Positions 26,025 through 35,320 of a stretch of 64,000 bases of DNA are shown in pieces. The stretch comes from Methylophaga sp. 42_25_T18 (GTDB lineage Bacteria > Pseudomonadota > Gammaproteobacteria > Nitrosococcales > Methylophagaceae): assembly GCA_002163085.1 (NCBI GenBank), contig MAAJ01000001.1, positions 372,001-436,000 on the forward strand, given 5' to 3'. The notes under the pieces were generated by a model, which saw nothing but the letters and a program-made list of their open reading frames with translations, did no database searches and had not been told where the DNA came from. The position numbers and the translations under genes are program-made. The first letter of the stretch is position 1. Every line of letters begins with the position of its first letter.

Positions 26025-26561
26025 ATGAAGCCTATTAGAAAAGTAATTAAATTAATTGTTAGTTTTATCTTTGTCTTAATTTTAAGTGGATGTTTAGTTG
26101 ATTATGACACTTTTAAACATGAGGAAACTCACCACTTACTAAGCCAAGTTTCAGTCAATGATTTTATTAAATCTGAAGAGTTTACCGATCAAGGTATTTT
26201 GATAATCCCACATTTCAGGAAATTAACAAACTCTTTCCCTGTGCCTGAATCCTTTTTAAGATTCTACAGTTTAACTGAGAGTTCTATTTATATTTTTAAT
26301 GCAATTATAACAAGCAAAAACAAAGGCTTTGAGTATAAGTTGGATGTCAACAACCTAATTAATTTGAACAACAACAATAATAATGAGAGTTTTTATACGT
26401 CTGGAGTTAGACTGTTTGATCACAATAATCTTGATATTAATGAGGTTCTTAAACAAGAATTTATCACTTTAAATATTAATTACGAAATTAATGGAAATAA
26501 AGGTAATATGGTTTTCAAAATAATTCATAAAAGAAGTAAGGATATTGCTTGGAAGACCTAA
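26025..26561 (+). CDS. Hypothetical lipoprotein, AT-rich, probably acquired
   Basis: A 178-residue protein with a lysine-rich N-terminus, a hydrophobic stretch and a lipobox L20-S21-G22-C23, so it is predicted to be lipidated on Cys23. The residue after the cysteine is Leu rather than Asp, which suggests sorting to the outer membrane by the E. coli rule. The mature part is rich in Asn, Ile and Lys (a run of Asn codons near 26360-26385). Its base composition is clearly more AT-rich than the neighbouring glmU, which suggests horizontal acquisition. I do not recognise a domain. It lies between glmU and a dispersed-repeat-like element. Confidence 0.7.
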   Translation: MKPIRKVIKLIVSFIFVLILSGCLVDYDTFKHEETHHLLSQVSVNDFIKSEEFTDQGILIIPHFRKLTNSFPVPESFLRFYSLTESSIYIFNAIITSKNKGFEYKLDVNNLINLNNNNNNESFYTSGVRLFDHNNLDINEVLKQEFITLNINYEINGNKGNMVFKIIHKRSKDIAWKT

Positions 26562-26633
26562 AAGAGAATCAAGGGGTCAGCCAGCTTGATTTAAATTGAT
26601 TATTTTTCTGATTAAAGCCCGAGTTTAATATAT

Positions 26634-27036
26634 ACCGCTGCCGCAGGGCGTTCATTTATTTTGTTTGCCCAAAATAAACGAACCAAACAAAAGGGCAGCC
26701 CATGCTTGCCCTACGGGTTCCCTGTGCTTCTCAATATAGCTGGGCAGGCTAGAACTCGCTACGCTCAAACAGCTAGCCTACTATTCCAGCCATATTTGCG
26801 ATGCTCGGCTTCGCATAAGGGCATTTGAGGTAGCACAACAGTAGGTTCAGTTCCCAACTTTCCCCATTTTGTACTGACGAGTAGCAGAGGTTTGTCTGGA
26901 TTACGGCTGGTTAGTGTTTGAGCGTAGCGAGTTTTAACCAGACGCCAGACAAAGCGAGCAACGCAGTGAAGCCGTTAGGCCAGTACAAGGGGTGCCCTAG
27001 GGTTGTTAGGGAAATGGGCACGCATTTCCCTGACTC
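26634..27036 (+). repeat. Non-coding structured element resembling a dispersed intergenic repeat
   Basis: The gap 26562-27149 has no supportable gene. Most of it is a GC-richer block with extensive inverted repeats. A perfect 19-base pair (26753-26771 with 26915-26933) flanks a 143-base interior. A second pair, AGGGAAATG (27008-27016) with CATTTCCCT (27023-27031), closes a short hairpin near the right end. The first part (GGGCAGCCCATGCTTGCCC, 26692-26710) also self-pairs. From memory, blocks with this kind of wording (CTACGGGTTC..., TGCGATGCTCGGCTTCGC) recur in many proteobacterial genomes and are mis-annotated as short proteins. No database check was possible. Confidence 0.55.
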
Positions 27037-27149
27037 GCCATAAGCGAAATCTCTTTTAAAAAGTAACATTGTCTAAAAACAAAATTCCCAGCGCGAACTA
27101 TATGCAATAGTTATCATCAAACATGCATTGATGAATAAATGAGGTGAAT

Positions 27150-27512
27150 ATGGGACGGCTACTGATTATCTTAGGTCTATTTATTGGCTTGTCACAGTTG
27201 AATTTGGTGCAGGACGTGGTGAATCCACCGCGTGATTTTTCAACGTTAAAGTATGAGCCTGTGGTTTTGTATTCAACATCGTGGTGTGGTTATTGTGCTA
27301 AAACTCGTCGGTTTTTTGAGCGAAATAAAATTAACTACGTTGAATACGACATTGAGAAGTCGGCAACGGCAAAGCGCGAGTATGACAACTTAGGCGGCGG
27401 CGGTGTGCCTTTAGTGCTTGTTGACCGTCAACTTGTGCGTGGTTATAACCCAAGTTTGGTTGTCCAGTTTTTGGATGAGTTCGCTGCGAAGACTAAGCAA
27501 CAAGCATCTTAA
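27150..27512 (+). CDS. Membrane-anchored glutaredoxin-like protein
   Basis: A 120-residue protein with an N-terminal hydrophobic anchor (LLIILGLFIGLSQLNLV) followed by a glutaredoxin/NrdH fold. Its redox site is C46-G-Y-C49, and the segment before the cis-proline is GGGGVPLVLV. GAGG at 27141-27144 favours the ATG at 27150 over the GTG two codons upstream. The anchor suggests a periplasm-facing thiol-disulfide role or a membrane-tethered cytosolic one. The topology cannot be decided from the sequence, since the flanking charges are small. It lies upstream of the ferric transporter but with its own spacing, so a shared role is not established. Confidence 0.82.
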   Translation: MGRLLIILGLFIGLSQLNLVQDVVNPPRDFSTLKYEPVVLYSTSWCGYCAKTRRFFERNKINYVEYDIEKSATAKREYDNLGGGGVPLVLVDRQLVRGYNPSLVVQFLDEFAAKTKQQAS

Positions 27513-27602
27513 ATAGAAAAGAAAACATAAATGGCCCGTGCTGGCCTATCTCACACTGAAGTGGTTTTTCATCGTTATTCCTGCGGTGCCGATAAATATT
27601 AT

Positions 27603-27630
27603 CAAAATACGAATCATTATCACTTATAAT
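27603..27630 (+). promoter_or_regulatory. Fur box overlapping the promoter of fbpABC
   Basis: The 19 bases 27603-27621, ending AATCATTATC, match 14 of 19 positions of the Fur consensus. They overlap the spacer before a perfect -10 element TATAAT (27625-27630). Iron-dependent repression of the downstream ferric transporter is the obvious inference. Confidence 0.65.
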
Positions 27631-27692
27631 AATAGGCATGAGCGATTCGACATAGCCACACCTCGAATTAAAAAGAACAAACAGGAATTGAA

Positions 27693-28715
27693 ATGTTAAA
27701 TCTGAAACAGAAAGCATTGTTAGCTTTGTTATCAGCAGTATTTGCTGTGCCTGCCTATGCGGCAGAAGAGGTTAATTTATATTCAGCACGTAAAGAGGCA
27801 TTGATTAAGCCTTTATTAGATCGTTTTACTGAGCAAACAGGTGTTACGGTTAATTTGATTACGGCAAAAGCGGATGCTTTGTTGAAACGTTTAGAGTCTG
27901 AAGGTAAAAATACACCGGCTGATCTTTTGATCACCACTGATGCCGGTCGTTTGCATCGTGCTAAAAGTGCTGGGCTTACTCAAGCAATCGAGTCATATGC
28001 ATTAACACAGGCTATTCCAGCATCGTATCGTGATGGTGAAAATCATTGGTTTGGTTTGTCATTGCGTGCTCGCCCTATTGTGTATGTAAAAGATAAAGTT
28101 AAAGCTGAAGAATTATCGACCTATGAAGCGTTAACGGATGCACAGTGGAAAGGTCGTATTTGTATTCGTTCATCGAGCAATATTTATAATCAGTCTTTGG
28201 TCTCTTCATTAGTAGCGACTAATGGTGTTGAAGCAACAGAAACATGGGCAGCAGGTTTAGTTAACAACTTTGCTCGTCCTCCTAAAGGTGGCGATCGTGA
28301 CCAAGTTAAGGCGGCGGCATCGGGCCAATGTGATATTGCAATAGTGAATACCTACTACCTTGCAGGCATGTTAAGTTCAAAGGATGAAGCACAAAAAGCG
28401 GCTGCTGATAAGGTTGCCGTATTTTGGCCAAACCAAGCTGATCGTGGCGCGCATGTAAATGTCAGTGGTGCTGCGATAATGGCCGCAAGTAAGAATAAAG
28501 AAAATGCGGTGAAGTTACTTGAGTTCTTATCCAGTGATGAATCACAACAATGGTATGCAGAAACCAATGGTGAATATCCAATCCGTGATGGCATTGCTAT
28601 TAGCGAACAGTTAAAATCTTGGGGTGAATTTAAGAAAGATACACTCAACTTAGATCAACTTGGCGCTTTAAATCCTGAAGCTGTACGCTTAATGGATCGG
28701 GCAGGTTGGAAATAA
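27693..28715 (+). CDS. fbpA: Ferric iron ABC transporter, periplasmic binding protein
   Basis: Type-II periplasmic binding protein of 340 residues for Fe3+. A signal peptide of 23 residues (LLALLSAVFAVPAYA) precedes the mature AEEVNLYSARKEAL, the typical FbpA/IdiA/FutA start. The tandem tyrosines that bind iron are in IVNTYYLAGML. A CAGGAA ribosome-binding site precedes the ATG. The permease and ATPase genes follow on the same strand, and a Fur box lies upstream. Confidence 0.94.
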   Translation: MLNLKQKALLALLSAVFAVPAYAAEEVNLYSARKEALIKPLLDRFTEQTGVTVNLITAKADALLKRLESEGKNTPADLLITTDAGRLHRAKSAGLTQAIESYALTQAIPASYRDGENHWFGLSLRARPIVYVKDKVKAEELSTYEALTDAQWKGRICIRSSSNIYNQSLVSSLVATNGVEATETWAAGLVNNFARPPKGGDRDQVKAAASGQCDIAIVNTYYLAGMLSSKDEAQKAAADKVAVFWPNQADRGAHVNVSGAAIMAASKNKENAVKLLEFLSSDESQQWYAETNGEYPIRDGIAISEQLKSWGEFKKDTLNLDQLGALNPEAVRLMDRAGWK

Positions 28716-28755
28716 CATTGCTAAATAAATAATAACAACAGGGGTATAGATCGCT

Positions 28756-30393
28756 TTGCGACGGCTTTTTACTTTAGATTCTGGTATTTTGCTGATCGCA
28801 TTGAGCTTGAGCTTGCCCATTTTTGTTATCGCAGGTTTCATCTTTGTGCCTGCGGGCGAGGTATGGCAGCACCTTGTTGATACCGTTCTCGCTGATTATG
28901 TAAGTAACTCATTGCTGTTAATGCTTGGTGTGGCAATAGGTACCTTGTTAATCGGGGTGAGTACGGCATGGCTCACCGCCATGTGTAGCTTCCCAGGCAG
29001 AAAAGTCTTTGAGTGGGCATTGTTATTACCAATGGCAATGCCTGCTTATATTATTGCCTATACCTATACAGGATTACTCGACTTTTCTGGTCCAGTTCAA
29101 ACCTTTATTCGTTCGCTGACCGGTTGGGGTTATGGCGATTATTGGTTCCCCGAAATACGTTCACTTGAAGGTGCGGCGCTGATGTTATCGCTGGTACTTT
29201 ATCCCTATGTTTATCTACTGACTCGCGCGGCTTTTCTTAATCAATCAATTTGTGTATTGGATGTGAGCCGTACCTTAGGCAATGGACCGTGGCGTACTTT
29301 TTTTAAGGTGGCTTTACCCCTAGCAAGACCGGCTATCGTTGCAGGATTGATCTTAGCTTTGATGGAAACCTTGGCGGATTACGGCACGGTCGATTATTTC
29401 GGTGTATCAACCTTCACCACCGGCATATTTCGTACTTGGTTTGGTTTGAATGATGTGGCCGCCGCAGCGCAATTGGCAGCGGTATTATTGCTGTTTGTAT
29501 TTACCTTGATCATTATTGAACGTAGCCAGCGTAAACAAGCACGGTATCACCACACCAGTCAGCGCCACCAAGCCTTAAAACGTATTCAATTAACAGGAAA
29601 CATGGCTTGGCTAGCCTTTGGGGTTTGTTTTGCTACTTTATTATTTGGCTTTTTATTACCCGTCGCGCAATTATCAACGTGGCTGCTGACCACCTCAGAA
29701 GAAATCATCGATGCTCGTTACATTGATTTGGTGAAAAACAGTTTAATTTTAGCAGGCATTACCGCGTTATTAGCCTTGCTTATTGCTTTGTTATTAGGTT
29801 ACGGCAGGCGCGTAAGCAAACATAAAACGACGCAGTTTGCCGTTAATATTGCTGGCATGGGCTACGCAATTCCAGGGGCAGTGATTGCCGTGGGAGTGAT
29901 GATTCCATTTTCAGCTTTTGATAATATGCTGGATGCGTGGTTGCGAGCACAGTTTGATATTTCTTCAGGCTTGTTGTTAAGTGGCACGATCGTCGCGCTG
30001 ATCTTTGCCTATTTGGTTCGCTTTTTAGCGGTATCATTACAAACGGTTGATGCCGGACTTGGTCGCATTCGACCATCGATGGATGAATCGGCACAATCTA
30101 TGGGATTATCAACATTGCAGACGATAGGTCGAGTGCATATGCCGATGTTGAAGGGCAGTTTGTTAACGGCGATTTTATTGGTGTTTGTTGATGTGCTAAA
30201 AGAGTTGCCCACTACCTTGATTTTAAGACCGTTTAATTTTAATACTTTGGCCGTAAGGGCTTATGAAATGGCTTCAGATGAACGTTTGGCGGATGCCGCA
30301 CCGGCGGCATTAACCATCGTTGCTGTAGGCATTATTCCGGTTATATTACTTAGTTATTCCATTACGAGATCACGCCATGAGCACACAGCTTAG
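28756..30393 (+). CDS. fbpB: Ferric iron ABC transporter, permease
   Basis: Double-length inner-membrane permease of 545 residues with about twelve hydrophobic segments, containing two binding-protein-dependent transport modules (about 50-260 and 330-535). The EAA-type loops are visible, for example the segment starting DVSRTLGNGPWRTFFKVALP and the one with DESAQSMGLSTLQTIGRVHMP. The start appears to be TTG at 28756; no closer ATG preserves the first helix. It overlaps fbpC by 17 bases, so translation is coupled. Confidence 0.93.
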   Translation: MRRLFTLDSGILLIALSLSLPIFVIAGFIFVPAGEVWQHLVDTVLADYVSNSLLLMLGVAIGTLLIGVSTAWLTAMCSFPGRKVFEWALLLPMAMPAYIIAYTYTGLLDFSGPVQTFIRSLTGWGYGDYWFPEIRSLEGAALMLSLVLYPYVYLLTRAAFLNQSICVLDVSRTLGNGPWRTFFKVALPLARPAIVAGLILALMETLADYGTVDYFGVSTFTTGIFRTWFGLNDVAAAAQLAAVLLLFVFTLIIIERSQRKQARYHHTSQRHQALKRIQLTGNMAWLAFGVCFATLLFGFLLPVAQLSTWLLTTSEEIIDARYIDLVKNSLILAGITALLALLIALLLGYGRRVSKHKTTQFAVNIAGMGYAIPGAVIAVGVMIPFSAFDNMLDAWLRAQFDISSGLLLSGTIVALIFAYLVRFLAVSLQTVDAGLGRIRPSMDESAQSMGLSTLQTIGRVHMPMLKGSLLTAILLVFVDVLKELPTTLILRPFNFNTLAVRAYEMASDERLADAAPAALTIVAVGIIPVILLSYSITRSRHEHTA

Positions 30394-31420
30394 CGTTAGC
30401 GAAGTTAAAATTCGTTATCGTGATAACGATGTTATTAATAATATTAGCTTTCAGGTTGAGGCGGGACATATTGCCTGCTTGTTAGGGCCAAGTGGCTGTG
30501 GCAAAACAACACTATTAAGAGCGATTGCTGGCTTTGAACCTATCGTTTCAGGTGAAATTGTCTTAGGTAAACGCAAGGTCGCGGCAGTCGATTTTGCAAT
30601 GCCACCTCAACAACGGCGAGTGGGCATGGTCTTTCAGGACTTTGCCTTATATCCACATTTAACCGTAGAACAGAATGTCGGCTTTGGTTTACATGATATG
30701 CCGGCAGATGAACGCGCTCTACGTATCGAAGAATTGTTGAATCTGGTCAAGTTACAAGCAGTTAGAAAAAGTTACCCTCATGAAATATCTGGTGGGCAAC
30801 AACAACGTGTTGCACTTATTCGTGCAATGGCACCACGACCAGATATCTTGTTATTAGACGAACCATTTTCCAGCATGGACGTTGAGTTACGTCAAAGCTT
30901 GGCTTTAGAGTTAAGAAACATTCTAAAGCAGGATGATGCGACCGCGATTTTGGTTACCCATGATCAATCGGAAGCCTTTGCCATGGCGGATGAAATAGGT
31001 GTGATTAACCAAGGTCAGCTAGCCCAGTGGGGCACAGCTCATGATTTATATTTCAAACCACAGGATCCGTTTGTTGCTAAGTTTATTGGCCAGAGTGTAT
31101 TGTTGCCTGCCACGCCTAATGGAACCGAACAGATTGATACCGCATTAGGCCCGGTGTTGCCTGATTATATTTCTGGCAGCAAAGGTTTGCTTCAGGTTCA
31201 GCTGAGACCCAGTGATGTTGCTTTTGACGCCAATAGTGAAATTAAAGCTACGGTGGTGAGACGGTTATTCTTAGGGGCAGAATATTTGTATACCCTGCAG
31301 TTGGCGGATGGCCAGAAAATTCTGTGTTTAGCCTCTTCAGATGTATCACATGAAGAAGGTGATACTGTGGGTGTTCGTATCAGTGCTCAGTGTGCCCCAA
31401 CTTTTGCTTCCACACAGTAG
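30377..31420 (+). CDS. fbpC: Ferric iron ABC transporter, ATP-binding protein
   Basis: ATPase of 347 residues that powers the FbpB permease. It has Walker A GPSGCGKTT, the ABC signature SGGQQQRVALIRAMA, Walker B ILLLDEPFSSMD and the switch histidine in VTHDQSEA. A C-terminal TOBE-like regulatory domain begins at about 240. Its ATG lies inside the end of fbpB. It is the last gene of the Fur-controlled unit. Confidence 0.94.
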   Translation: MSTQLSVSEVKIRYRDNDVINNISFQVEAGHIACLLGPSGCGKTTLLRAIAGFEPIVSGEIVLGKRKVAAVDFAMPPQQRRVGMVFQDFALYPHLTVEQNVGFGLHDMPADERALRIEELLNLVKLQAVRKSYPHEISGGQQQRVALIRAMAPRPDILLLDEPFSSMDVELRQSLALELRNILKQDDATAILVTHDQSEAFAMADEIGVINQGQLAQWGTAHDLYFKPQDPFVAKFIGQSVLLPATPNGTEQIDTALGPVLPDYISGSKGLLQVQLRPSDVAFDANSEIKATVVRRLFLGAEYLYTLQLADGQKILCLASSDVSHEEGDTVGVRISAQCAPTFASTQ

Positions 31421-31515
31421 TTTTACACAAAAACACAATCGAGATTAAACAAGGTACAGCATTAAAGGGCAAGTGTAGGTTTTTATCGGCATGGATTATT
31501 AAAGTGCCTGTTTTG

Positions 31516-32298
31516 TTATGTCTTACTCTCAACTAAATCGCGATACGCGTGCCAAGTCGCATGACCCAATAATGGGTATATAACAATCATGCCGACTAGA
31601 AACGTGGTAAAGCCGATAACGGTCAGTATTACAATCAACGATGACCAAACGATCATGGTTGGCAGATTGGCGATGGTGACTTTAAAACTAAGGATCATCG
31701 CGTCTACGGCAGGGATGTCATTTTCGATAATGGCAGGTACGGATACGACGGTTACCACAAATACGATACTGGCGAGCAGACCACCAACAACGGTATAGAG
31801 TGCGATTTGTGAGGGTGTTACATAGCTTAAAAAATCACCCCATAAAGTGAGTTCGAGCGAGGGCGCAATATCACCGACGGTAAGAAATAACACTAGCCCT
31901 GAGATCACAAACCACAATACGCTAAAGCTTAACAATATGCCTGCCAGATGGTTTAGTGTGCTTTGGCAATGACGTAAGCCATCAAGGGAGTCATCGAAGC
32001 TTGTTGGCTCATCCTTTTCATCGCGTCGTGATAATTCACACAGACCTGCAGCCATGATTGGTCCGATCAGCATAAAACCTGACACTACAGCGGCAATCAC
32101 ATAGATATGAATACTGGTGATGATCAGTGTTATCAAAATTAAAGCTGACACGGCAAGACCATGAGCTAGACTGGCTTGTGGGTGGCGGCGGATATCTTGC
32201 CATCCTTGAGCAAGCCAACTGAATGGCTTGAGCAAAGCGGCTTGTTGTATAGATAATTGAGATGAGATTGGAGGATTGGAATAACTTTGTTCGCTCAT
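31516..32298 (-). CDS. DUF2189 family integral membrane protein
   Basis: A 260-residue protein with about six hydrophobic segments. The N-terminal motif (FSWLAQGWQDIRRHPQASLAHG) and the GFMLIGPIMAAGLCELSRR segment match the DUF2189 family of predicted membrane proteins of unknown function. It is divergent from the cbpA-degQ unit's direction of read-through only by the terminator at 32453, and convergent with fbpC. Confidence 0.85.
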   Translation of the reverse strand: MSEQSYSNPPISSQLSIQQAALLKPFSWLAQGWQDIRRHPQASLAHGLAVSALILITLIITSIHIYVIAAVVSGFMLIGPIMAAGLCELSRRDEKDEPTSFDDSLDGLRHCQSTLNHLAGILLSFSVLWFVISGLVLFLTVGDIAPSLELTLWGDFLSYVTPSQIALYTVVGGLLASIVFVVTVVSVPAIIENDIPAVDAMILSFKVTIANLPTMIVWSSLIVILTVIGFTTFLVGMIVIYPLLGHATWHAYRDLVESKT

Positions 32299-32452
32299 GT
32301 TCAGTTCCTTGATGCACTATGCGTACGGTTAGAAAACGACGGTCAAACTTATCTTTTCAATCTAAAATCTATGACAATTCACACGTTAATAATGTTTCAT
32401 TTAGCCATGCGAATTTTTAGTTATGTCATATGATAAGTATTAGAGTAACGTA

Positions 32453-32484
32453 AAAAAAAGCCCGCTGGAAGCGGGCTTTTTTTA
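32453..32484 (-). terminator. Terminator of the cbpA-degQ operon
   Basis: AAAAGCCCGC (32456-32465) pairs with GCGGGCTTTT (32471-32480) across a five-base loop. On the minus strand the stem directly follows the degQ stop codon and ends in a run of T residues. Confidence 0.9.
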
Positions 32485-33855
32485 TTTTAGCAATAAGAAC
32501 ATGGCTCGTTGCTTTCGAGTGATATTTAATAATAACTCTTTGCCATTATGTGCCAACGGTTTGAAGTCTTCTAAACTTTCAATAGGCTGTCTATTGACGG
32601 AAGTAATAATGTCATTCGCTCGCAGGCCGGCGTTCCATGATGGGCCACCGCGCTTGACGGAATACACCATAATGCCTGCTATTTTGCCAAAATAGGGTGA
32701 AGACTCTTCAATGTCACCAAAGGTAGCACCCGCTAATTTAGGGTGTACCGGACCTTGATGAACTTGTTTTTGTGTTTCTTTCACTGTGGCAGTTAAGGTT
32801 TTCTCTTTTCCATCTCGTAATATTTCGAGTTCAATGGTTTGTTCAACCATTAATAAACCAATGGTATTACGCAAGGTATCTGCATTAGCCAGCGTTATGC
32901 CATCAATGGAAAGAATGACGTCACCGACCTCTAAACCGGCTTCATCAGCCGCTGAATTTTTAACAATACGAGTTACAACTGCGCCGCGTCCAGATTCAAT
33001 TTCAAAGGCTTGGGCTAACTCTTCAGTGATATCTTGCATTTGCACGCCAAGGTAAGCGCGACGCACTTCGCCAAACTCAAGTAATTGGTCGGTAATTTGT
33101 TTGACCATATTGCTCGGTATTGCAAAGCCAATGCCGATATTGCCGGCACTTTGGCCGGGAGAGAAAATAGCAGTATTAATGCCCACTAATTCACCGCGCA
33201 GGTTCACTAAGGCGCCACCCGAGTTACCAGGGTTGATAGAGGCGTCGGTTTGAATGAAGTTTTCATAACCTTCTATGCCTAAGCCACTACGACCTAGGGC
33301 GCTGACGATGCCTGATGTGACTGTTTGGCCCAAACCAAAGGGATTACCAATCGCAACAACAAAATCACCGACCCGTAATTGAGCCGAATCAGCCAATGGC
33401 AAGGCAGTTAAGTTTTCAGCAGGGATCTTGATCAGTGCTACATCCGTAGCCGGATCACTACCAACAAGTTCGGCCTGAAAACTACGACCATCAGTTAAAG
33501 AAACTGTGATTTCATCAGCGCGTTGAATAACGTGATTATTGGTTAATACCAAGCCTTTTTTAGCATCAAAAATAACACCAGAACCTAGACTTTGTTTGGT
33601 GCGCTGACGAGGTTGTTGTTTAGGAATATTAAAAAAGTGACGAAAGAAAGGATCGTTTAATAAAGGATTATCTTGAACTCGCACATGGCTACGTGTAGCA
33701 ATATTCACTACCGCCGGTTTAGATTGATCCAACATGGGTGCCAAGGTGGGCATCTCGCCATCACCAAACCAATCAAAAGGCAATGCTGCAACGGCAACCT
33801 GAATCAATAAACTCAGACCTGCAAGCCAAACTAACGTTGATTTCAATGTGCTCAT
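32482..33855 (-). CDS. degQ: Do/DegQ-family periplasmic serine endoprotease
   Basis: HtrA-type protease/chaperone of 457 residues. The signal peptide spans about 1-24 (LVWLAGLSLLIQVAVAALP). The catalytic triad is H108 (LTNNHVI), D138 (PATDVALIK) and S212 (NPGNSGGAL), followed by two PDZ domains (about 270-360 and 385-455). The start at 33855 has a TTAGGAG ribosome-binding site; an in-frame ATG 14 codons upstream would spoil the signal peptide. It follows cbpA by 16 bases and is probably under the same sigma32 promoter. It could be called mucD or degP in other genomes. Confidence 0.94.
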   Translation of the reverse strand: MSTLKSTLVWLAGLSLLIQVAVAALPFDWFGDGEMPTLAPMLDQSKPAVVNIATRSHVRVQDNPLLNDPFFRHFFNIPKQQPRQRTKQSLGSGVIFDAKKGLVLTNNHVIQRADEITVSLTDGRSFQAELVGSDPATDVALIKIPAENLTALPLADSAQLRVGDFVVAIGNPFGLGQTVTSGIVSALGRSGLGIEGYENFIQTDASINPGNSGGALVNLRGELVGINTAIFSPGQSAGNIGIGFAIPSNMVKQITDQLLEFGEVRRAYLGVQMQDITEELAQAFEIESGRGAVVTRIVKNSAADEAGLEVGDVILSIDGITLANADTLRNTIGLLMVEQTIELEILRDGKEKTLTATVKETQKQVHQGPVHPKLAGATFGDIEESSPYFGKIAGIMVYSVKRGGPSWNAGLRANDIITSVNRQPIESLEDFKPLAHNGKELLLNITRKQRAMFLLLK

Positions 33856-33871
33856 CGCGACTCCTAAATGT

Positions 33872-34771
33872 TTATAGTGTTTGTTCCAATTTTTCACGAG
33901 GATTAAAGTTAAGCTCTTCCGACATTTGTTGATAGAGGGCTTTTGCTTTATCGCTGTCGGCGGGCGGCGTCATGATTTGTAGGACTACAAACTGGTCGCC
34001 AGGTTCTTTACCGGGCAAACCACGTCCTTTCAACCGCATTTTTTGACCGCTCTTGGCATTTTCAGGAATGGTCAGGTTAATTTTTCCCGCTAAGGTAGGC
34101 ACAGTGACTTTAGCACCAAAGACTGCTTCCCAAGGGGCAATAGGAAGATCGAGGTATATATCTTTATCTTCCAGACGATAATGGGTATGTGGTGCAATAT
34201 TAATTTCTAAATAAAGATCACCTGCCTTGCTACCCATGCCTGCTTTACCTTGACCAGATAAACGAATTTTTTTACCCGGAGTAATACCAGCAGGAATTTT
34301 GACATTAATGGTGCCGCCTTGATTGGCGCCTGTTGGTCTGCGAACAGATTTCTTAGCACCATTAAATGCATCTTCTAATGAAACCGTGATTTTGGCACTG
34401 ACATCTTCACCCTGAGCAAAGAAGCTGTCACTCGCACCGCCACCGCCCATGCCGCCACCAAACATGCCTTCAAAGAAGTTACTGAAATTGCCACTGCCAG
34501 AAGCGCCAGCATGTTGGCCCCAACCAGGAGGTGGGTTAAACGACTGGCCTTGACCATAACTACTACCAAACTGATCGTATTGAGCACGTTTTTCTGAATC
34601 TTTTAATACTTCATAGGCTTCGCCTACTTCTTTAAATTTTTCTTCGGCATTGGCCACTTTACTCACATCAGGGTGATATTTACGTGCCAATTTTCGATAC
34701 GCTTTTTTGATCTCATCTTGCGGTGCATCACGAGAGACCTCAAGGATTTTGTAATAGTCTTTATATTCCAT
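33872..34771 (-). CDS. cbpA: CbpA-like DnaJ-family co-chaperone
   Basis: J-domain co-chaperone of 299 residues. The J domain (about 1-70) has the HPD tripeptide in [10 protein letters not shown] Gly/Phe-rich linker (about 75-125) and a two-lobed C-terminal substrate-binding domain follow. There is no zinc-finger region, so it is CbpA/DnaJ class B rather than DnaJ proper. It is preceded by a textbook heat-shock promoter and followed by degQ, which makes a cytosolic chaperone plus periplasmic protease stress unit. Confidence 0.94.
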   Translation of the reverse strand: MEYKDYYKILEVSRDAPQDEIKKAYRKLARKYHPDVSKVANAEEKFKEVGEAYEVLKDSEKRAQYDQFGSSYGQGQSFNPPPGWGQHAGASGSGNFSNFFEGMFGGGMGGGGASDSFFAQGEDVSAKITVSLEDAFNGAKKSVRRPTGANQGGTINVKIPAGITPGKKIRLSGQGKAGMGSKAGDLYLEINIAPHTHYRLEDKDIYLDLPIAPWEAVFGAKVTVPTLAGKINLTIPENAKSGQKMRLKGRGLPGKEPGDQFVVLQIMTPPADSDKAKALYQQMSEELNFNPREKLEQTL

Positions 34772-34809
34772 ATATGAACGTATTTTCGTCTAAAATTAAT
34801 GTGAACATT

Positions 34810-34838
34810 AAATGGGGTTCGCGAATGTACTTTTCAAG
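34810..34838 (-). promoter_or_regulatory. Sigma32 heat-shock promoter of cbpA-degQ
   Basis: On the minus strand CTTGAAA (34838-34832), a 14-base spacer and CCCCATTT (34817-34810) fit the RpoH consensus almost perfectly. It lies about 38 bases before the cbpA ATG. The rest of the gap to 35062 has no gene that I can support. Confidence 0.85.
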
Positions 34839-35022
34839 TAAGGTCTCGCTTTATCGTTCATTGACTCTTTTATAGCCATTTTATTACATCGACTTACTTT
34901 AACCGAGAAACCCAATTAGAATTGTTTTTAACAAAAATATCTAATAGTCTTCGGCTAAGATTTTATCGAGGGCGAAAACTTCTCAAAGACGTTCTTTAAG
35001 AACGATACAAGGGCGCGCCTGA

Positions 35023-35041
35023 GGGGGGTAGTGTCCGCTTA
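35023..35041 (-). repeat. Short recurring intergenic motif, copy 4 (AAGCGGACACTAC)
   Basis: Read on the minus strand, TAAGCGGACACTAC shares the AAGCGGACA core with the copies at 46658-46680 and 47966-47975, and the AAGTGGACA variant at 25992-26016. It lies just upstream of the DUF2798 gene and the csrA locus. Confidence 0.35.
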
Positions 35042-35062
35042 TTAGGAGGTGAAGGAGTTTTG

Positions 35063-35302
35063 ATGCTTAGTCGTAAATACCATCAATTAGTTTTTGCGTT
35101 TTTCATGGCGCTGGTGATGTCATGCATTATGTCTTTAGTGATCAGTATTTTTAATGTTGGCCTAGTGAGTAATATCATCACTATTTGGCTCAAAGCATGG
35201 GCATTTGCTTTCGTGATTGCTTTCCCTGCTATCGTGGTGGTGTCGCCTATTGTTCATAAGTTAGTCAGCTTGGTACTTAAAGATGATGACACTGGCAAGT
35301 GA
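35063..35302 (+). CDS. DUF2798 family small membrane protein
   Basis: A 79-residue protein with two hydrophobic helices (about 7-30 and 42-67) and a short charged tail; this pattern is that of DUF2798 proteins of unknown function. The ATG at 35063 has a GAAGGAG ribosome-binding site five bases upstream, better than a TTG one codon earlier. It is convergent with the csrA paralog. An AT-rich eight-base-pair hairpin (35302-35325) lies at the junction. Confidence 0.8.
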   Translation: MLSRKYHQLVFAFFMALVMSCIMSLVISIFNVGLVSNIITIWLKAWAFAFVIAFPAIVVVSPIVHKLVSLVLKDDDTGK

Positions 35303-35320
35303 ATAAGAAGGGAAGTGTTC

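Noticed and set aside
26634..27036. Short protein-like reading frames within the structured block
   Set aside because: All frames are interrupted by stops, and the block is dominated by inverted repeats. It is treated as a non-coding repeat.
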